DNA of 61,893 nt, from NCBI RefSeq assembly GCF_004296935.1, contig NZ_SCVH01000101.1, positions 1-61,893 of the forward strand, in the 5' to 3' direction. Every line of letters starts with the position of its first letter. Position 1 is the stretch's first letter. The stretch comes from Reyranella sp. (GTDB taxonomy: Bacteria > Pseudomonadota > Alphaproteobacteria > Reyranellales > Reyranellaceae). Positions 36,609 through 45,215 of this stretch are shown here, piece after piece. Made by a program: the position numbers and the translations under genes. Below the pieces are notes generated by a model that was given only the letters and a program-made list of their open reading frames with translations, was not told the DNA's origin and ran no database searches.

Positions 36609-37420
36609 CCGAGCAGGGCTCCGTTCATCGGCCGGCGCAGCGGCTGACCGCTCGCGGCGGCGAGAGTCTCGATGAGATCGTCGCCGAGGAGCGGGCTGTG
36701 GCACTGGTCTACAACGGCATCAGCCATGCGGTGATGATGGCGACCCCCTGCGATCTCGAGGATTTCGCCCGCGGATTTTCGCTCACCGAGCGTATCGTCG
36801 AGAAGGCATCGGAGATCTACGACATCGAGGTCGAGGACGTCCAAGTCGGTTCGGGCGGTCGCGGCATAGAGGTCCGGCTCCGGATCGCGGCCCAGCGGAT
36901 GGCTGGGCTGCAGGAGCGGCGGCGCAGTCTTGCCGGTCGTACCGGCTGCGGCCTGTGCGGCGTCGACAGTCTCGACGCGGCGCTGCGGCCCGTGCCGGCC
37001 GCACAGGCCATGGGCACGGTCTCGCGCTCGGCGATCGAGCGCGCCATGGCCGCGCTGCCGGGCCTGCAGCGTATCAACAAGATGAACGGCGCCACCCATG
37101 CGGCCGGGTGGGCGCTGGCGGATGGCACGCTGGTCCTCGTGCGTGAAGACGTCGGCCGGCACAATGCGCTCGACAAGCTGGGCGGCGCGCTCGCGGTGTC
37201 GGGGGCAGCCGGCGCCGGCGGCTTCGTGGTGGTGACCAGCCGCTGCTCCTACGAAATGGTGCAAAAGGCCGCGGCGCTGGGCGCGGTGGCGATCGCGGCG
37301 GTCTCGGCGCCGACGTCGCTTGCCATCGAGACCGCCGAGCAGGCCGGCATCGCCCTCGTCGCCTTCGTGCGCGAAGGCCGGCTTACGGTCTATGCCAACG
37401 CCGGACGGATCTCTTCGTGA
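36605..37420 (+). CDS. fdhD: Formate dehydrogenase sulfurtransferase FdhD
   Basis: The 271-residue protein transfers sulfur from a cysteine desulfurase to the Mo-bis-MGD cofactor of formate dehydrogenase. The catalytic cysteine motif is visible as RTGCGLCGVDSL near residue 118, and VREDVGRHNALDKL is the other family signature. It likely serves the fdoGHI enzyme 16 kb upstream in this window. Confidence 0.96.
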   Translation: MTEQGSVHRPAQRLTARGGESLDEIVAEERAVALVYNGISHAVMMATPCDLEDFARGFSLTERIVEKASEIYDIEVEDVQVGSGGRGIEVRLRIAAQRMAGLQERRRSLAGRTGCGLCGVDSLDAALRPVPAAQAMGTVSRSAIERAMAALPGLQRINKMNGATHAAGWALADGTLVLVREDVGRHNALDKLGGALAVSGAAGAGGFVVVTSRCSYEMVQKAAALGAVAIAAVSAPTSLAIETAEQAGIALVAFVREGRLTVYANAGRISS

Positions 37421-37430
37421 GCCGAGGCGC

Positions 37431-37916
37431 ATGAGCGGACAGCGCGTGTTCGGCGTCACCGGCTGGAAGAACGCCGGCAAGACCACGCTGGTCGAGCGGC
37501 TGGTGGCGGAGTTCGTCCGGCGCGGCTGGCGCGTGTCGACCGTCAAGCACGCCCACCATGACGTCGACATCGACCAGCCAGGCCGCGATTCCTTCCGCCA
37601 TCGGTTGGCCGGGGCCACCGAAGTGGCGGTGGTCGGTGGCCGACGTTACGCGATCATGCGGGAAGAGGCCGATCCCGCGCTCGCCGACGTGCTGGCCCGC
37701 CTCGCGCCGGCCGATCTGGTCCTGATCGAAGGCTATAAGCGCGAGTCCCATCCCAAGATCGAAGTACGCGCGGCGGGGGCGCCGTCTCTCGCAGCCGAAG
37801 ATTCCAGTATCGTCGCCATCGCCGCCGACGCCCGGCCGGCCGAGTCGCATCTGCCCTGGTTCAAGCGCGACGATATCGCGGCCATGGCCGATTTTATCGC
37901 CAGTCGCCAGTCCTGA
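37431..37916 (+). CDS. mobB: Molybdopterin-guanine dinucleotide biosynthesis protein MobB
   Basis: The 161-residue P-loop GTPase-like protein has the Walker A GWKNAGKTTL at residues 11-20, VSTVKHAHHD and VLIEGYKRE. MobB helps MobA attach GMP to molybdopterin, needed for the formate dehydrogenase cofactor. It starts 10 bases after fdhD, in the same operon. Confidence 0.95.
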   Translation: MSGQRVFGVTGWKNAGKTTLVERLVAEFVRRGWRVSTVKHAHHDVDIDQPGRDSFRHRLAGATEVAVVGGRRYAIMREEADPALADVLARLAPADLVLIEGYKRESHPKIEVRAAGAPSLAAEDSSIVAIAADARPAESHLPWFKRDDIAAMADFIASRQS

Positions 37917-37926
37917 GGCCCCGGGG

Positions 37927-38922
37927 TCAGACCAGCCAGCTCCGGACGACCAGGATCCATCCCGTCAGAGGCCCCATGCGTGCGGCGCGCATGCGCAGCA
38001 CCATGCGGCGATACTGCCGATCACCCAGGGCAAGGACGAACCGCTCGCGGTCGCGGACCATCGCCGACAGCATGCGATCGAGCATGCGGCCATGGGTATC
38101 GCCCCAGTTGCGACTGGAGAGGTGCAGGCGACCGCCCAGCACGGGGTTGTCGGCGGCGCCGTTACGGCCGTGCAGCCGATACGAGTAGAGCGCCTCGTCG
38201 ATCAGCAGCGAGCCCGCCACCATCTGGGCCATGACGACGATGTAGAAATCCATGTGCAGCCGGAAGGCCTCGTCGTCGTCGGGGAAGACGAGGTCGATCA
38301 GCGACCGGCGGAACATCATCGACGAGGTGCTGACCCAGACCCAGTGGACGACGCGCTTGGTGTAGAGGCGATAGGGCGTCTGGGTCTCCCAGCGCGCCGT
38401 GCCGTTGGTGGCATCGAGCTTGGGCACGCGGGCCGGGTCGACCGGGGCGAAGGCCTGGTCGCGATCGACGCGGGCGCGATCCTTGCCGAACCAGTAGACA
38501 CAGCCGGCGATCAACGCGCCCTGGCCATCGATCAGCCGGGCGTTGCAGGCGGTGAAGCCGACCGCATAGGTCTCGTTGAGATGGGCGGCGAGATGGCGTT
38601 CCAGGAAATCGTCATTCCACAGATCGTCGGAATCGAGGAAGCAGACGAACGTCGCCTGGGTGGCCGCGAGGCCGCGGCGCGTGGCCCCGGTCTGCCCGAC
38701 GTTCTTGTCCAGCCGGATCAGTGAAAAGCGCGGATCGGCGAGTTCGTCGAGCAGCTGGTGGACGACCGCGGCGGAATCGTCGGTCGAGGCATCGTCGACG
38801 ACCACGCACTCGAAGTCGCGCAGGGTCTGGCGCGCCACCGAGCGGATCGCATCGCCGATGTAGTCACGGCAATTGTAGCACGTGACGACGACGGATATTT
38901 TCGGGAGCTTGGTGTCGGCCAT
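37927..38922 (-). CDS. Family 2 glycosyltransferase
   Basis: The 331-residue GT-A enzyme begins MADTKLPKISVVVTCYNCRDY; the nucleotide-sugar aspartate lies in VVVDDASTD and the DxD motif is FLDSDDLW near residue 96. It is cytoplasmic, with no clear membrane helix. The start lies 2 bases after the dehydratase stop, so both are co-transcribed. The acceptor is unknown. The frame stays open upstream through the dehydratase gene, which is not real coding. Confidence 0.88.
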   Translation of the reverse strand: MADTKLPKISVVVTCYNCRDYIGDAIRSVARQTLRDFECVVVDDASTDDSAAVVHQLLDELADPRFSLIRLDKNVGQTGATRRGLAATQATFVCFLDSDDLWNDDFLERHLAAHLNETYAVGFTACNARLIDGQGALIAGCVYWFGKDRARVDRDQAFAPVDPARVPKLDATNGTARWETQTPYRLYTKRVVHWVWVSTSSMMFRRSLIDLVFPDDDEAFRLHMDFYIVVMAQMVAGSLLIDEALYSYRLHGRNGAADNPVLGGRLHLSSRNWGDTHGRMLDRMLSAMVRDRERFVLALGDRQYRRMVLRMRAARMGPLTGWILVVRSWLV

Positions 38923-38924
38923 CG

Positions 38925-40667
38925 CTAGCGCTTCGCGCCCGCCGATCCCAGGAAATCGAAATCCACGCCTTCGTCGGCCTCGAGGACCGTGTCGAAATAG
39001 AGACTGGCATAGCCGCGATGGCTGCCGGCCGGCGGCGTCGGCGCCTTCCAGGCCTTGCGCCGTTTGGTGAGCTCGGCGGCCGACACGAGCAGTTCGAGCT
39101 TGCGCTTGGGCACATCGAGCGTAATGCGGTCGCCGTTCTTCACCAGCGCGAGCGGCCCGCCGTTCGCAGCCTCGGGCGAGACGTGCAGCACGATGGTGCC
39201 GAAGGCCGTGCCGCTCATGCGGGCGTCGGAGATGCGGATCATGTCCTTCACGCCAGCCCGCGCGAGCTTCATCGGGATCGGGAAGGAGCCCGCCTCCGGC
39301 ATGCCGGGCGCACCCTTCGCGCCGGCGTTGCGCAGCACGAGGATATCGTCGGCCTTCACATCGAGCTTGGGATCGTCGCCGCGTAATGCCAGGTCCTCGA
39401 GCGAATCGAACACAACGGCGCGACCGCTGTGCGTCAGCAGTGCCGGCGAGGCCGCCGAGTGCTTGATGACCGCACCGCGCGGCGCGAGGTTGCCGCGCAG
39501 CACGGCCATGCCGCCGGTCGGCTTGATCGGGTTCTTGGGCGTCCGGATGACGGTCTGGTTGGGCACCATCTCGGCCTTGTCGATCACCTGCTTCAGCGTG
39601 CGGCCGCTCACGGTCATTGCCGTCTCGTCGAGCGAGCCCCGGATCTCCTTCATCAGGCGCGAGTTGCCGCCGGCCCAGTGGAAATGCTCCATGTAGTGGT
39701 CGCCCGACGGTTTTAGGTCGACCAGCACCGGCACGTTCCGGCCGATCGTGTCGAACTCCTCCAGGTCGATCCGGATGCCGAGACGTCGCGCGACGGCGGT
39801 GAGATGGACCAGCGCATTGGTCGAGCCGCCGATCGCCTGCATGACGGTAAGCGCATTGCGGAAGGCAGCCTTGGTCATGATCTCGCTGGGCTTCGGCCCG
39901 CCGGTCCTGGCCATCTCGGCCGCGCGCTTGCCGGTGGCTTCGGCGATGCGGAGGCGGTCGGAGTGCGTGGCCGGGATCGAACCGCTGCTGGGCAGGCCCA
40001 TGCCCAGCGTCTCGACCATGCAGCCCATGGTGCTGGCCGTGCCCATCACCATGCAGGTGCCCTTGGTTGGCGCCAGCCGCTCGCTCACCTGCTGGATGTC
40101 CTGCTCGGAGAAGGTGCCGGCGCGATACTGGCCCCACAGGCGACGGCAGTCGGTGCAGGCGCCCAGGACCTCGCCCTTGTAGTGGCCAACGAGCATGGGG
40201 CCGACGGGCAACACGATGGTGGGGCGGTCGGCGCTGGCGGCGGCCATGAGCTGGGCCGGTAGCGTCTTGTCGCAGCCGCCGATCATGACGACGGAATCCA
40301 TCGGCTGCGCGCGCACCATCTCCTCGGTGTCCATCGCCATCAGGTTGCGCAGGTACATGCTGGTCGGGTGCGAGAAGCTCTCGTGGATCGAGATGGTGGG
40401 AAACACCATCGGCAGCGCGCCCTGCAGAAGGATGCCGCGCTTCACCGACTCGATCAGGTCGGGGACGTTGCCGTGGCAGGGGTTGAAGTCGCTGAAGGTG
40501 TTGGTGATGCCCACGATGGGCCGGTCGAGCGCGTCGTCGGTGTAGCCGGCCGCCTTGATGAAGGCCTTGCGCAGGAACAGCGAGAAACCGGCATCGCCAT
40601 AGGTGGCGAGGCCCTGGCGCAGTCCGGTCGCTTTCGGCGCGCCTGATGTGCGCTTGCGGGAAGCCAT
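38925..40667 (-). CDS. IlvD/Edd family dehydratase (sugar-acid or dihydroxy-acid)
   Basis: The 580-residue protein has the IlvD/Edd cysteines of an iron-sulfur dehydratase: NPCHGN near residue 64, GGCDKT near 130 and TDCRRLWGQYRAGTF near 170. The Mg-binding lysine is in the region of residues 90-130, and NALVHL (about 286) is conserved. The GACTDC segment resembles L-arabinonate/sugar-acid dehydratases more than housekeeping IlvD, so a sugar acid is a likely substrate, but I cannot decide. A glycosyltransferase follows in the same operon. Confidence 0.88.
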   Translation of the reverse strand: MASRKRTSGAPKATGLRQGLATYGDAGFSLFLRKAFIKAAGYTDDALDRPIVGITNTFSDFNPCHGNVPDLIESVKRGILLQGALPMVFPTISIHESFSHPTSMYLRNLMAMDTEEMVRAQPMDSVVMIGGCDKTLPAQLMAAASADRPTIVLPVGPMLVGHYKGEVLGACTDCRRLWGQYRAGTFSEQDIQQVSERLAPTKGTCMVMGTASTMGCMVETLGMGLPSSGSIPATHSDRLRIAEATGKRAAEMARTGGPKPSEIMTKAAFRNALTVMQAIGGSTNALVHLTAVARRLGIRIDLEEFDTIGRNVPVLVDLKPSGDHYMEHFHWAGGNSRLMKEIRGSLDETAMTVSGRTLKQVIDKAEMVPNQTVIRTPKNPIKPTGGMAVLRGNLAPRGAVIKHSAASPALLTHSGRAVVFDSLEDLALRGDDPKLDVKADDILVLRNAGAKGAPGMPEAGSFPIPMKLARAGVKDMIRISDARMSGTAFGTIVLHVSPEAANGGPLALVKNGDRITLDVPKRKLELLVSAAELTKRRKAWKAPTPPAGSHRGYASLYFDTVLEADEGVDFDFLGSAGAKR

Positions 40668-40703
40668 GTTGCTCTCTCTCTTTTCTGAGTTCAGCGCATT
40701 TTG

Positions 40704-41825
40704 TCAGGTCGCTGCCGTCGCTTCCAGACCGGCCGCCCATCTTGCATGGGCCCCGGCATCGCGGCCCGTGGCGAGCGTGCGAGCGAGTTCGAGTCCCATC
40801 AGGGCCCCGAACTTGAAGCCGTGGCCGGAGCAGGGGGACATTACCCAGCCGTGCGCGGCTTGTTTTTCGACGACGAAACGCTCGTCCGCCGTGACGGTGT
40901 AGAAGCAGGCTTTCAGCCGGTCGGTGCGCCAGCGCTCGAAGCCGCGCAACAGGCTGCGGCAGCGTTCCAGCAGGGGGCGGATGTCGTCCTCGCTCGCGGC
41001 GCGTTCGGCCGTCGGATCGCCGGCCCGGCTGAATTCATGGTCGCCGACCTTGAGGCCGCGTCCTTCCATTGGGGGCACCAGGTAGAGCCCGACGTCGCCG
41101 GTCTTTTCGATGATCATGGGTCCGTTGGCCCAGGCGGCGCGAGCCGCGGCCGGCAGGTCGAAGTAGATGACGACCTGGCGCGACGGGACCAGGCGCCGTC
41201 CGAGATCGGGCAGCAGGTGGCCGACCCAGGCGCCGGCTGCGACCACGACGACGTCGGCGGCATGCGTGGCGCCGGCCCCGGTGACGATGCGACCCTGCTC
41301 GAGGTCGGCCGACCGGATCGGCGTGTGCGGATGGAGCCGAACGCGTGGCTGGCGCGCCAGATGTTGGGCAAGTGCGGTGACGATATCCTGGGCGAACAAC
41401 ACGCCACCCGAGTCCATCCAGAAGGCGCGCTCGACGCCCTTGGCTTCGATTTGCGGAAAACGAGTCGGCAGGTCGGCAACGCGGAGTTCGATCATGGGTC
41501 TGCCGATCGTCGCCAGCGCTCTGGCGGAACGCTCGGCCCAATCGGCGCCGTTGCCGGTGAGCGCCAGCGTGCCAGTGGCGGCGTAGAAGCGCTGGCCGAG
41601 ATCGCCCCACAGAAGATCCCAGGCCGCATAGGCATCGTCGATCAGGCGGGCGTAGCCCATCTGGTCGCCATAGGGATGACGGATGAGACGATGCTCGTCC
41701 ATCGACGAGGCGAGCGGGTTGGGCAGTGGGCCCTGCTCGAACAGCTCGACCTCGTGGCCGTCACGCGCCAGCCCCCATGCCGTGCTGAGGCCCATGATGC
41801 CGCCGCCGACGATGATCGCCTTCAT
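40704..41825 (-). CDS. FAD-dependent amino-acid/sarcosine oxidase-like oxidoreductase
   Basis: The 373-residue DAO-family enzyme starts MKAIIVGGGIMGLSTAWGLA, the FAD dinucleotide-binding motif. The second-half VVVVAAGAWVGHLLP strand and the C-terminal SPCSGHGFKFG loop fit monomeric sarcosine oxidase, where a cysteine holds FAD covalently (SPCSGHGFK has Cys-Ser-Gly-His). The open frame continues upstream over the neighbour, but ATG 41825 is at the motif. Confidence 0.9.
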   Translation of the reverse strand: MKAIIVGGGIMGLSTAWGLARDGHEVELFEQGPLPNPLASSMDEHRLIRHPYGDQMGYARLIDDAYAAWDLLWGDLGQRFYAATGTLALTGNGADWAERSARALATIGRPMIELRVADLPTRFPQIEAKGVERAFWMDSGGVLFAQDIVTALAQHLARQPRVRLHPHTPIRSADLEQGRIVTGAGATHAADVVVVAAGAWVGHLLPDLGRRLVPSRQVVIYFDLPAAARAAWANGPMIIEKTGDVGLYLVPPMEGRGLKVGDHEFSRAGDPTAERAASEDDIRPLLERCRSLLRGFERWRTDRLKACFYTVTADERFVVEKQAAHGWVMSPCSGHGFKFGALMGLELARTLATGRDAGAHARWAAGLEATAAT

Positions 41826-41845
41826 GACTGCATCCTCATGGATGG

Positions 41846-42136
41846 CTAGCGTGCTGGCCAGCGTTCGAGGGCGGCCTGGCGCCGGCGCCATTCCGAGCGC
41901 GACGCCAGTTCGGCATGCACGCCGGCGGCAACGTCGGCCAAGGGGAGAGCGGCAATCAAGCGGCCCGACGTGTCGAACGACAGCTTCAGGGCGCCAACCC
42001 AGCGTCCGGGAAATTCCCCGGACTCGTAGTCGGCGGCATCGGCGACCAGGCGGTCGGCCGAGGCATATTCGTCGATGGTTCTGAGGCACTGGCCGCCGGC
42101 CTGCTGTTCGACGATGAGATAATAGGTGTTTTCCAT
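41846..42136 (-). CDS. Hypothetical protein (96 aa) under an adjacent operator
   Basis: The protein starts MENTYYLIVEQQAGGQCLR and ends ERWPAR. It is soluble; no family is recognised. ATG 42136 has CGGAGGGGAG upstream. A perfect 6-5-6 palindrome lies 31-47 bases upstream, so it is probably controlled by the S24 repressor encoded next to it. Confidence 0.65.
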   Translation of the reverse strand: MENTYYLIVEQQAGGQCLRTIDEYASADRLVADAADYESGEFPGRWVGALKLSFDTSGRLIAALPLADVAAGVHAELASRSEWRRRQAALERWPAR

Positions 42137-42166
42137 CTCCCCTCCGTTCGAGGACGATAGGGGTAG

Positions 42167-42183
42167 ATAGGATAAACTCCTAT
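42167..42183. promoter_or_regulatory. Palindromic operator candidate 1
   Basis: ATAGGA-TAAAC-TCCTAT is a perfect 6-base inverted repeat with a 5-base spacer. It lies between the S24 repressor gene and the 96-residue gene. The half site GGATAAA...TCCTAT is shared with the site at 42928. Confidence 0.55.
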
Positions 42184-42201
42184 GGAGCGTCAAGCGATAG
42201 G

Positions 42202-42867
42202 CTAGCGGGAATACTTGCCGACGATCAGCTGGACCTTCTGCCACTGGCTGCGGTCGAGGTCGAAATCCTTCGCCGGATTGAACTGGCGGACCCGCCATTT
42301 CTCCGGCGTGGTCCGCAGCAGGCGCTTGACCAGAGCCTGCTGGGTGCCGTCGCCCTGGTCGCGGACGAAGACACAGTCGTCGCCGGGCCGTACCGGCCGG
42401 CCGGGGTGGACCAGCAGCAGGTCGCCCTGCTCGTAGGCCGGGCTCATGCTGTCGCCGATGACGTAGCAGCCGTAACCGTCGCGCACCGACAGGAGCGGCT
42501 CGGGCCGGCGCACATAGTCTATCGGCTCGCTGGTGATGATAATGGCGCCATTGCCGCCTTCAGCCGAGGCGTAGACCGGAAGATCGGCGCGATCGGCTGC
42601 CCGGAGCGGGCCGGCCATACGGAGGTCGCCCTCGAGCCGGCCACCGGCGCCGGGAGGGGCTGCGGTCGAGCGCAGGTCGTCCGGCGAAACCCCGAGCAGG
42701 GGCGCCAGACCGTGCCGCGCTACCTCAGGCAGTTCGCGCGGCGAGCCACGCATCAGGTACTGCTGGAGGTAGGCGTGATTGCGGCCAATGGCCAGGGACA
42801 GGTTCTTGAGATCGAGGTCCGGCCGACGCGCCAGAGTATCGACCAATACTTTGCGGGGTGCGTCCAT
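42202..42867 (-). CDS. S24-type phage repressor with LexA-like peptidase domain
   Basis: The 221-residue protein has an N-terminal helix-turn-helix region (LSLAIGRNHAYLQQYLMRGS, residues 23-42) and a C-terminal S24/LexA/UmuD peptidase domain. The serine in VIGDSMSPAYEQGD (near residue 139) and the lysine in ALVKRLL form the autocleavage dyad. It should repress neighbouring genes and be inactivated by self-cleavage on DNA damage. Palindromes on both sides fit autoregulation. Confidence 0.88.
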   Translation of the reverse strand: MDAPRKVLVDTLARRPDLDLKNLSLAIGRNHAYLQQYLMRGSPRELPEVARHGLAPLLGVSPDDLRSTAAPPGAGGRLEGDLRMAGPLRAADRADLPVYASAEGGNGAIIITSEPIDYVRRPEPLLSVRDGYGCYVIGDSMSPAYEQGDLLLVHPGRPVRPGDDCVFVRDQGDGTQQALVKRLLRTTPEKWRVRQFNPAKDFDLDRSQWQKVQLIVGKYSR

Positions 42868-42920
42868 GATGCTGGCATTTTGCCAGCGGGGGACGATTTC
42901 GTCTACTAGGAATTGTACGA

Positions 42921-42960
42921 TTGACAGGGATAAATAATCCTATACTCCTGCCGACAGGAG
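42921..42960. promoter_or_regulatory. Divergent promoter region with operator candidate 2 and an RBS-blocking hairpin
   Basis: TTGACA (42921-42926) and TATACT (42941-42946) form a short-spaced promoter for the plus strand; the palindrome GGAT-AAATA-ATCC (42928-42940) lies between them. A second palindrome CTCCTG-CCGA-CAGGAG (42945-42960) covers the AGGAGGT ribosome-binding site of the gene at 42967, so translation may also be controlled. Confidence 0.5.
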
Positions 42961-42966
42961 GTACGG

Positions 42967-43233
42967 ATGTCCTATCCCAGACTTTACGATCAACTGCCCA
43001 GCCGGCGCTTCGCCACCGCCTTCGGCGGTCGCGCCGCCGCCGCCAACTACCATGGTGCCCGGATCGCCCGGCTCCTTGCGGTCAAGATGGGGCTGCGCCC
43101 GGTCGACGTTTTGCCATTCATGGCGCGGCCGCTGGCTCGCGAAGCCGCCCGCGAACTCGGCCTGTCGGTCGATCGCGTGCTCGCCGATCTCGCCGCCGAG
43201 ACCGTAGAGAACGGAGGCGGTCATGGCCGCTGA
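42967..43233 (+). CDS. Small phage-type hypothetical protein (88 aa)
   Basis: The protein starts MSYPRLYDQLPSRRFATAFG and is Ala/Arg-rich with no membrane segment. An AGGAGGT site lies 8 bases upstream. Its stop overlaps the next gene's start by 11 bases. No family is recognised. Its position opposite an S24 repressor suits an early phage gene. Confidence 0.6.
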   Translation: MSYPRLYDQLPSRRFATAFGGRAAAANYHGARIARLLAVKMGLRPVDVLPFMARPLAREAARELGLSVDRVLADLAAETVENGGGHGR

Positions 43234-43690
43234 ACTCACCTTCGCCGAGGTCCGACGGGTGGTGATCACCGCCCTGGAACGGGCAGCCGATACCCTGAAG
43301 CGCCTGCCGATGCCGCGGAACGGCATGCCGGGGCGGGAACATTCGTCGTGGCCGATGATGCCGGGCGATCCGGGCGACATCTGCGGCCCTGCTGCGTCAC
43401 ACCCCTCGAGGACTCCGCCCGGGGCGCGGGCGATTTCCGAACTCGACCGTGTGCTGCCGTGGCTGGCGGCGCTCGACAATACAGACCGCCGGCTCGTCTG
43501 GGCGCGCGCGGTCGGGCTGTCGTGGTCGCGCCTCGCGCGTGAATTCGGCATGAACGTCGGACAACTGCGCTACCGCTGGAATGGTGCGATCGATCGCGTC
43601 GTCGCGGCTGCGGCGCATGACACGACCGTGATTGGCCCCGGCGCGGCATTGCGTCGTAGGTCTTGCCAAACGGATCGCATTGCGCGTTGA
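43223..43690 (+). CDS. DUF6362-like phage helix-turn-helix protein
   Basis: The 155-residue protein ends in a helix-turn-helix-like half (LVWARAVGLSWSRLAREFG, residues about 90-108, then LRYRWNGAIDRV) as in DUF6362 phage proteins. The front half has no clear domain. It overlaps the preceding gene and probably acts with the S24 repressor in a prophage-type switch. No integrase or structural gene is nearby; the next phage gene is terminase at 52756. Confidence 0.65.
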   Translation: MAAELTFAEVRRVVITALERAADTLKRLPMPRNGMPGREHSSWPMMPGDPGDICGPAASHPSRTPPGARAISELDRVLPWLAALDNTDRRLVWARAVGLSWSRLAREFGMNVGQLRYRWNGAIDRVVAAAAHDTTVIGPGAALRRRSCQTDRIAR

Positions 43691-43749
43691 TGTGCCCAGA
43701 GCTTACACAACCGTAGCGTAGGCACCTCTAGTGTAGTTGGGAGAAGACC

Positions 43750-44340
43750 ATGGCAATGACCATGCTGCAGATGGCGGGCGCTGCGCCCACGCCGGCGACA
43801 ACGGCGGATGGCGTCCTGCTGATCATCGACGCACAGCGCGAATATACTGACGGCCTGCTGCCGCTGCCCGGTGTCGCCGCGGCGGTGGAGGCGCTTGCCG
43901 TGCTGCTCGAGAAGGCCCGAAAGGCCGGCGCGCCCGTCGTGCATGTGCGCCACCAATCCAAGGGCAAGGCGTTCAACCCGTCGTCGACGGGCTACGAGAT
44001 CGTGGCCCCGCTCACGCCGCGCACCGGCGAGACGATCGTCGACAAGGCCTTGCCCAACGCCTTCGCGGGCACCGATCTCGCCAAGCATCTTGCGGCGAGC
44101 GGCCGCAAGAACCTGATCGTCGGTGGTTTCATGACCCACATGTGCGTCTCGGCGACGGTGCGGGCGGCCACCGACCAAGGCTTCATGAGCACGATCGCCG
44201 CCGACACGGTGGCCACGCGGGATCTGCCGGATGCCACCGGAGGGCCCACGATCGACGCGGCGGCCATCAACCGCATCACGCTCGCGGCGCTGTCCGACCG
44301 GTTCGCCTGGGTCGTCGGCAAGGTGGTCCAGATTACCTGA
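43750..44340 (+). CDS. Isochorismatase-family cysteine hydrolase
   Basis: The 196-residue protein shows the catalytic triad of the family: Asp in LLIIDAQREY, Lys in VDKALPNAF and Cys in GFMTHMCVSATVR. Substrates range from nicotinamide to biuret and N-carbamoyl compounds; none can be assigned. It starts 59 bases after the phage-type gene, with an own GGGAGAAGACC site. Confidence 0.88.
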   Translation: MAMTMLQMAGAAPTPATTADGVLLIIDAQREYTDGLLPLPGVAAAVEALAVLLEKARKAGAPVVHVRHQSKGKAFNPSSTGYEIVAPLTPRTGETIVDKALPNAFAGTDLAKHLAASGRKNLIVGGFMTHMCVSATVRAATDQGFMSTIAADTVATRDLPDATGGPTIDAAAINRITLAALSDRFAWVVGKVVQIT

Positions 44341-44373
44341 GGCATCGATCCGGCTCGCCGGTGCGGACGCCGA

Positions 44374-44544
44374 TCAACCCGATAGGTCGGCAGCGGCATG
44401 GGGCGGAGTGGCCGCACCGCCTCGAACCTGTGTCAGCAGCGCAATCGCGGCGATGGCGACCAGCAGCATGAACGAGCTGTAGCCGACGAACACCGTGCCG
44501 CGTCGAGCGGTGAACAATCGGCGGCGAGGGGCAATGTGCTGCAT
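44374..44544 (-). CDS. Small pilin-like membrane peptide (56 aa)
   Basis: The sequence MQHIAPRRRLFTARRG leads to one hydrophobic helix (SSFMLLVAIAAIALLTQV). Its ATG overlaps the TGA of the Flp pilin upstream on the same strand, so they are translationally coupled. It lacks the Flp GATAIEY motif; it may be a pseudopilin-like partner. Confidence 0.6.
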   Translation of the reverse strand: MQHIAPRRRLFTARRGTVFVGYSSFMLLVAIAAIALLTQVRGGAATPPHAAADLSG

Positions 44545-44732
44545 CAGGTCATCGCATTGCCGGCGGTGCCGAGCACGTTTCGGATATTGAGCCCCGTCAT
44601 GTCGAGGGCTGCGATGACGGCCACGGCGATCAAGGCGACGAGCGTGGTGTATTCGACAGCCGTTGCACCGTGGGCGCTGCTGACAAGGCGGCGAGCGAAA
44701 CCCAGCAAGGTGGATGGCAGGGGCGATGGCAT
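44544..44732 (-). CDS. Flp/Fap-type pilin (62 aa)
   Basis: The sequence has a lead, SSAHGATAVEYTTLVALIAV, with the prepilin cleavage Gly before ATAVEY and the Glu at +5, then a hydrophobic helix. It assembles into type IVb tight-adherence pili. No tad/cpa machinery genes are in the window. Confidence 0.85.
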   Translation of the reverse strand: MPSPLPSTLLGFARRLVSSAHGATAVEYTTLVALIAVAVIAALDMTGLNIRNVLGTAGNAMT

Positions 44733-44883
44733 GAGCCAGTTTCCTCGGGGGCCGGTTTCCTCGGGGGCGAGTGTGCTCGGACGCTGCAGACGACGCGTTA
44801 CCTGGAGCCTATCGGCCGGCGCGTCGTTCTCAATCCCCGAGGTGTAACATTGGTAGGCGGCGCGGGTCGGTGGCCAAAGAAAA

Positions 44884-44909
44884 TGGGCGGCCCGTTACCG
44901 GACCGCCCA
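44884..44909 (-). terminator. Terminator after Flp pilin copy 1
   Basis: TGGGCGG (44884-44890) and CCGCCCA (44903-44909) form a 7-bp stem; on the minus strand it is followed by TTTTC. Confidence 0.75.
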
Positions 44910-44948
44910 TCTCTTGATCGAAGAAAGCGTCAATCGAGCGAGGATCGA

Positions 44949-45113
44949 TCAGTTGAGATTGTTGCTGACGGCGGTCAGCGTGTTCGTGATCTTGCCGCCG
45001 ACGGTGCTCATCGCGGTGATGGCGGCGACGGCGATCAGCGAGGCGATCAGCGTGTACTCGATCGCGGTGGCGCCGTTTTCGTTCTTCATGAGGCGACGGA
45101 AAATGGACAGCAT
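44949..45113 (-). CDS. Flp pilin copy 1 (54 aa)
   Basis: The sequence MLSIFRRLMKNENGATAIEY, then a helix and the tail TNTLTAVSNNLN, has the prepilin site G-ATAIEY and is a normal Flp pilin. It differs from copy 2 by about two residues. Confidence 0.9.
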   Translation of the reverse strand: MLSIFRRLMKNENGATAIEYTLIASLIAVAAITAMSTVGGKITNTLTAVSNNLN

Positions 45114-45161
45114 CCCAAGCTCCAAGTGAAAAGAATTTCGTCAGTGTCCTGCAAGGAAATA

Positions 45162-45187
45162 TGGGCGGACCGTTGCCGGACCGCCCA
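45162..45187 (-). terminator. Terminator-like hairpin after Flp pilin copy 2
   Basis: The same TGGGCGG/CCGCCCA stem as at 44884 recurs at 45162-45187; on the minus strand ATATTTCC follows, a poorer T run. It shows that the tandem duplication included the hairpin. Confidence 0.6.
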
Positions 45188-45215
45188 TGCTTCGACCGAA
45201 CCGGGGTTGACCAGG

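Noticed and set aside
38923-40740. A single 937-residue minus-strand protein including the glycosyltransferase
   Set aside because: Only the last 331 residues are a glycosyltransferase; the front is an off-frame reading of the IlvD/Edd gene.
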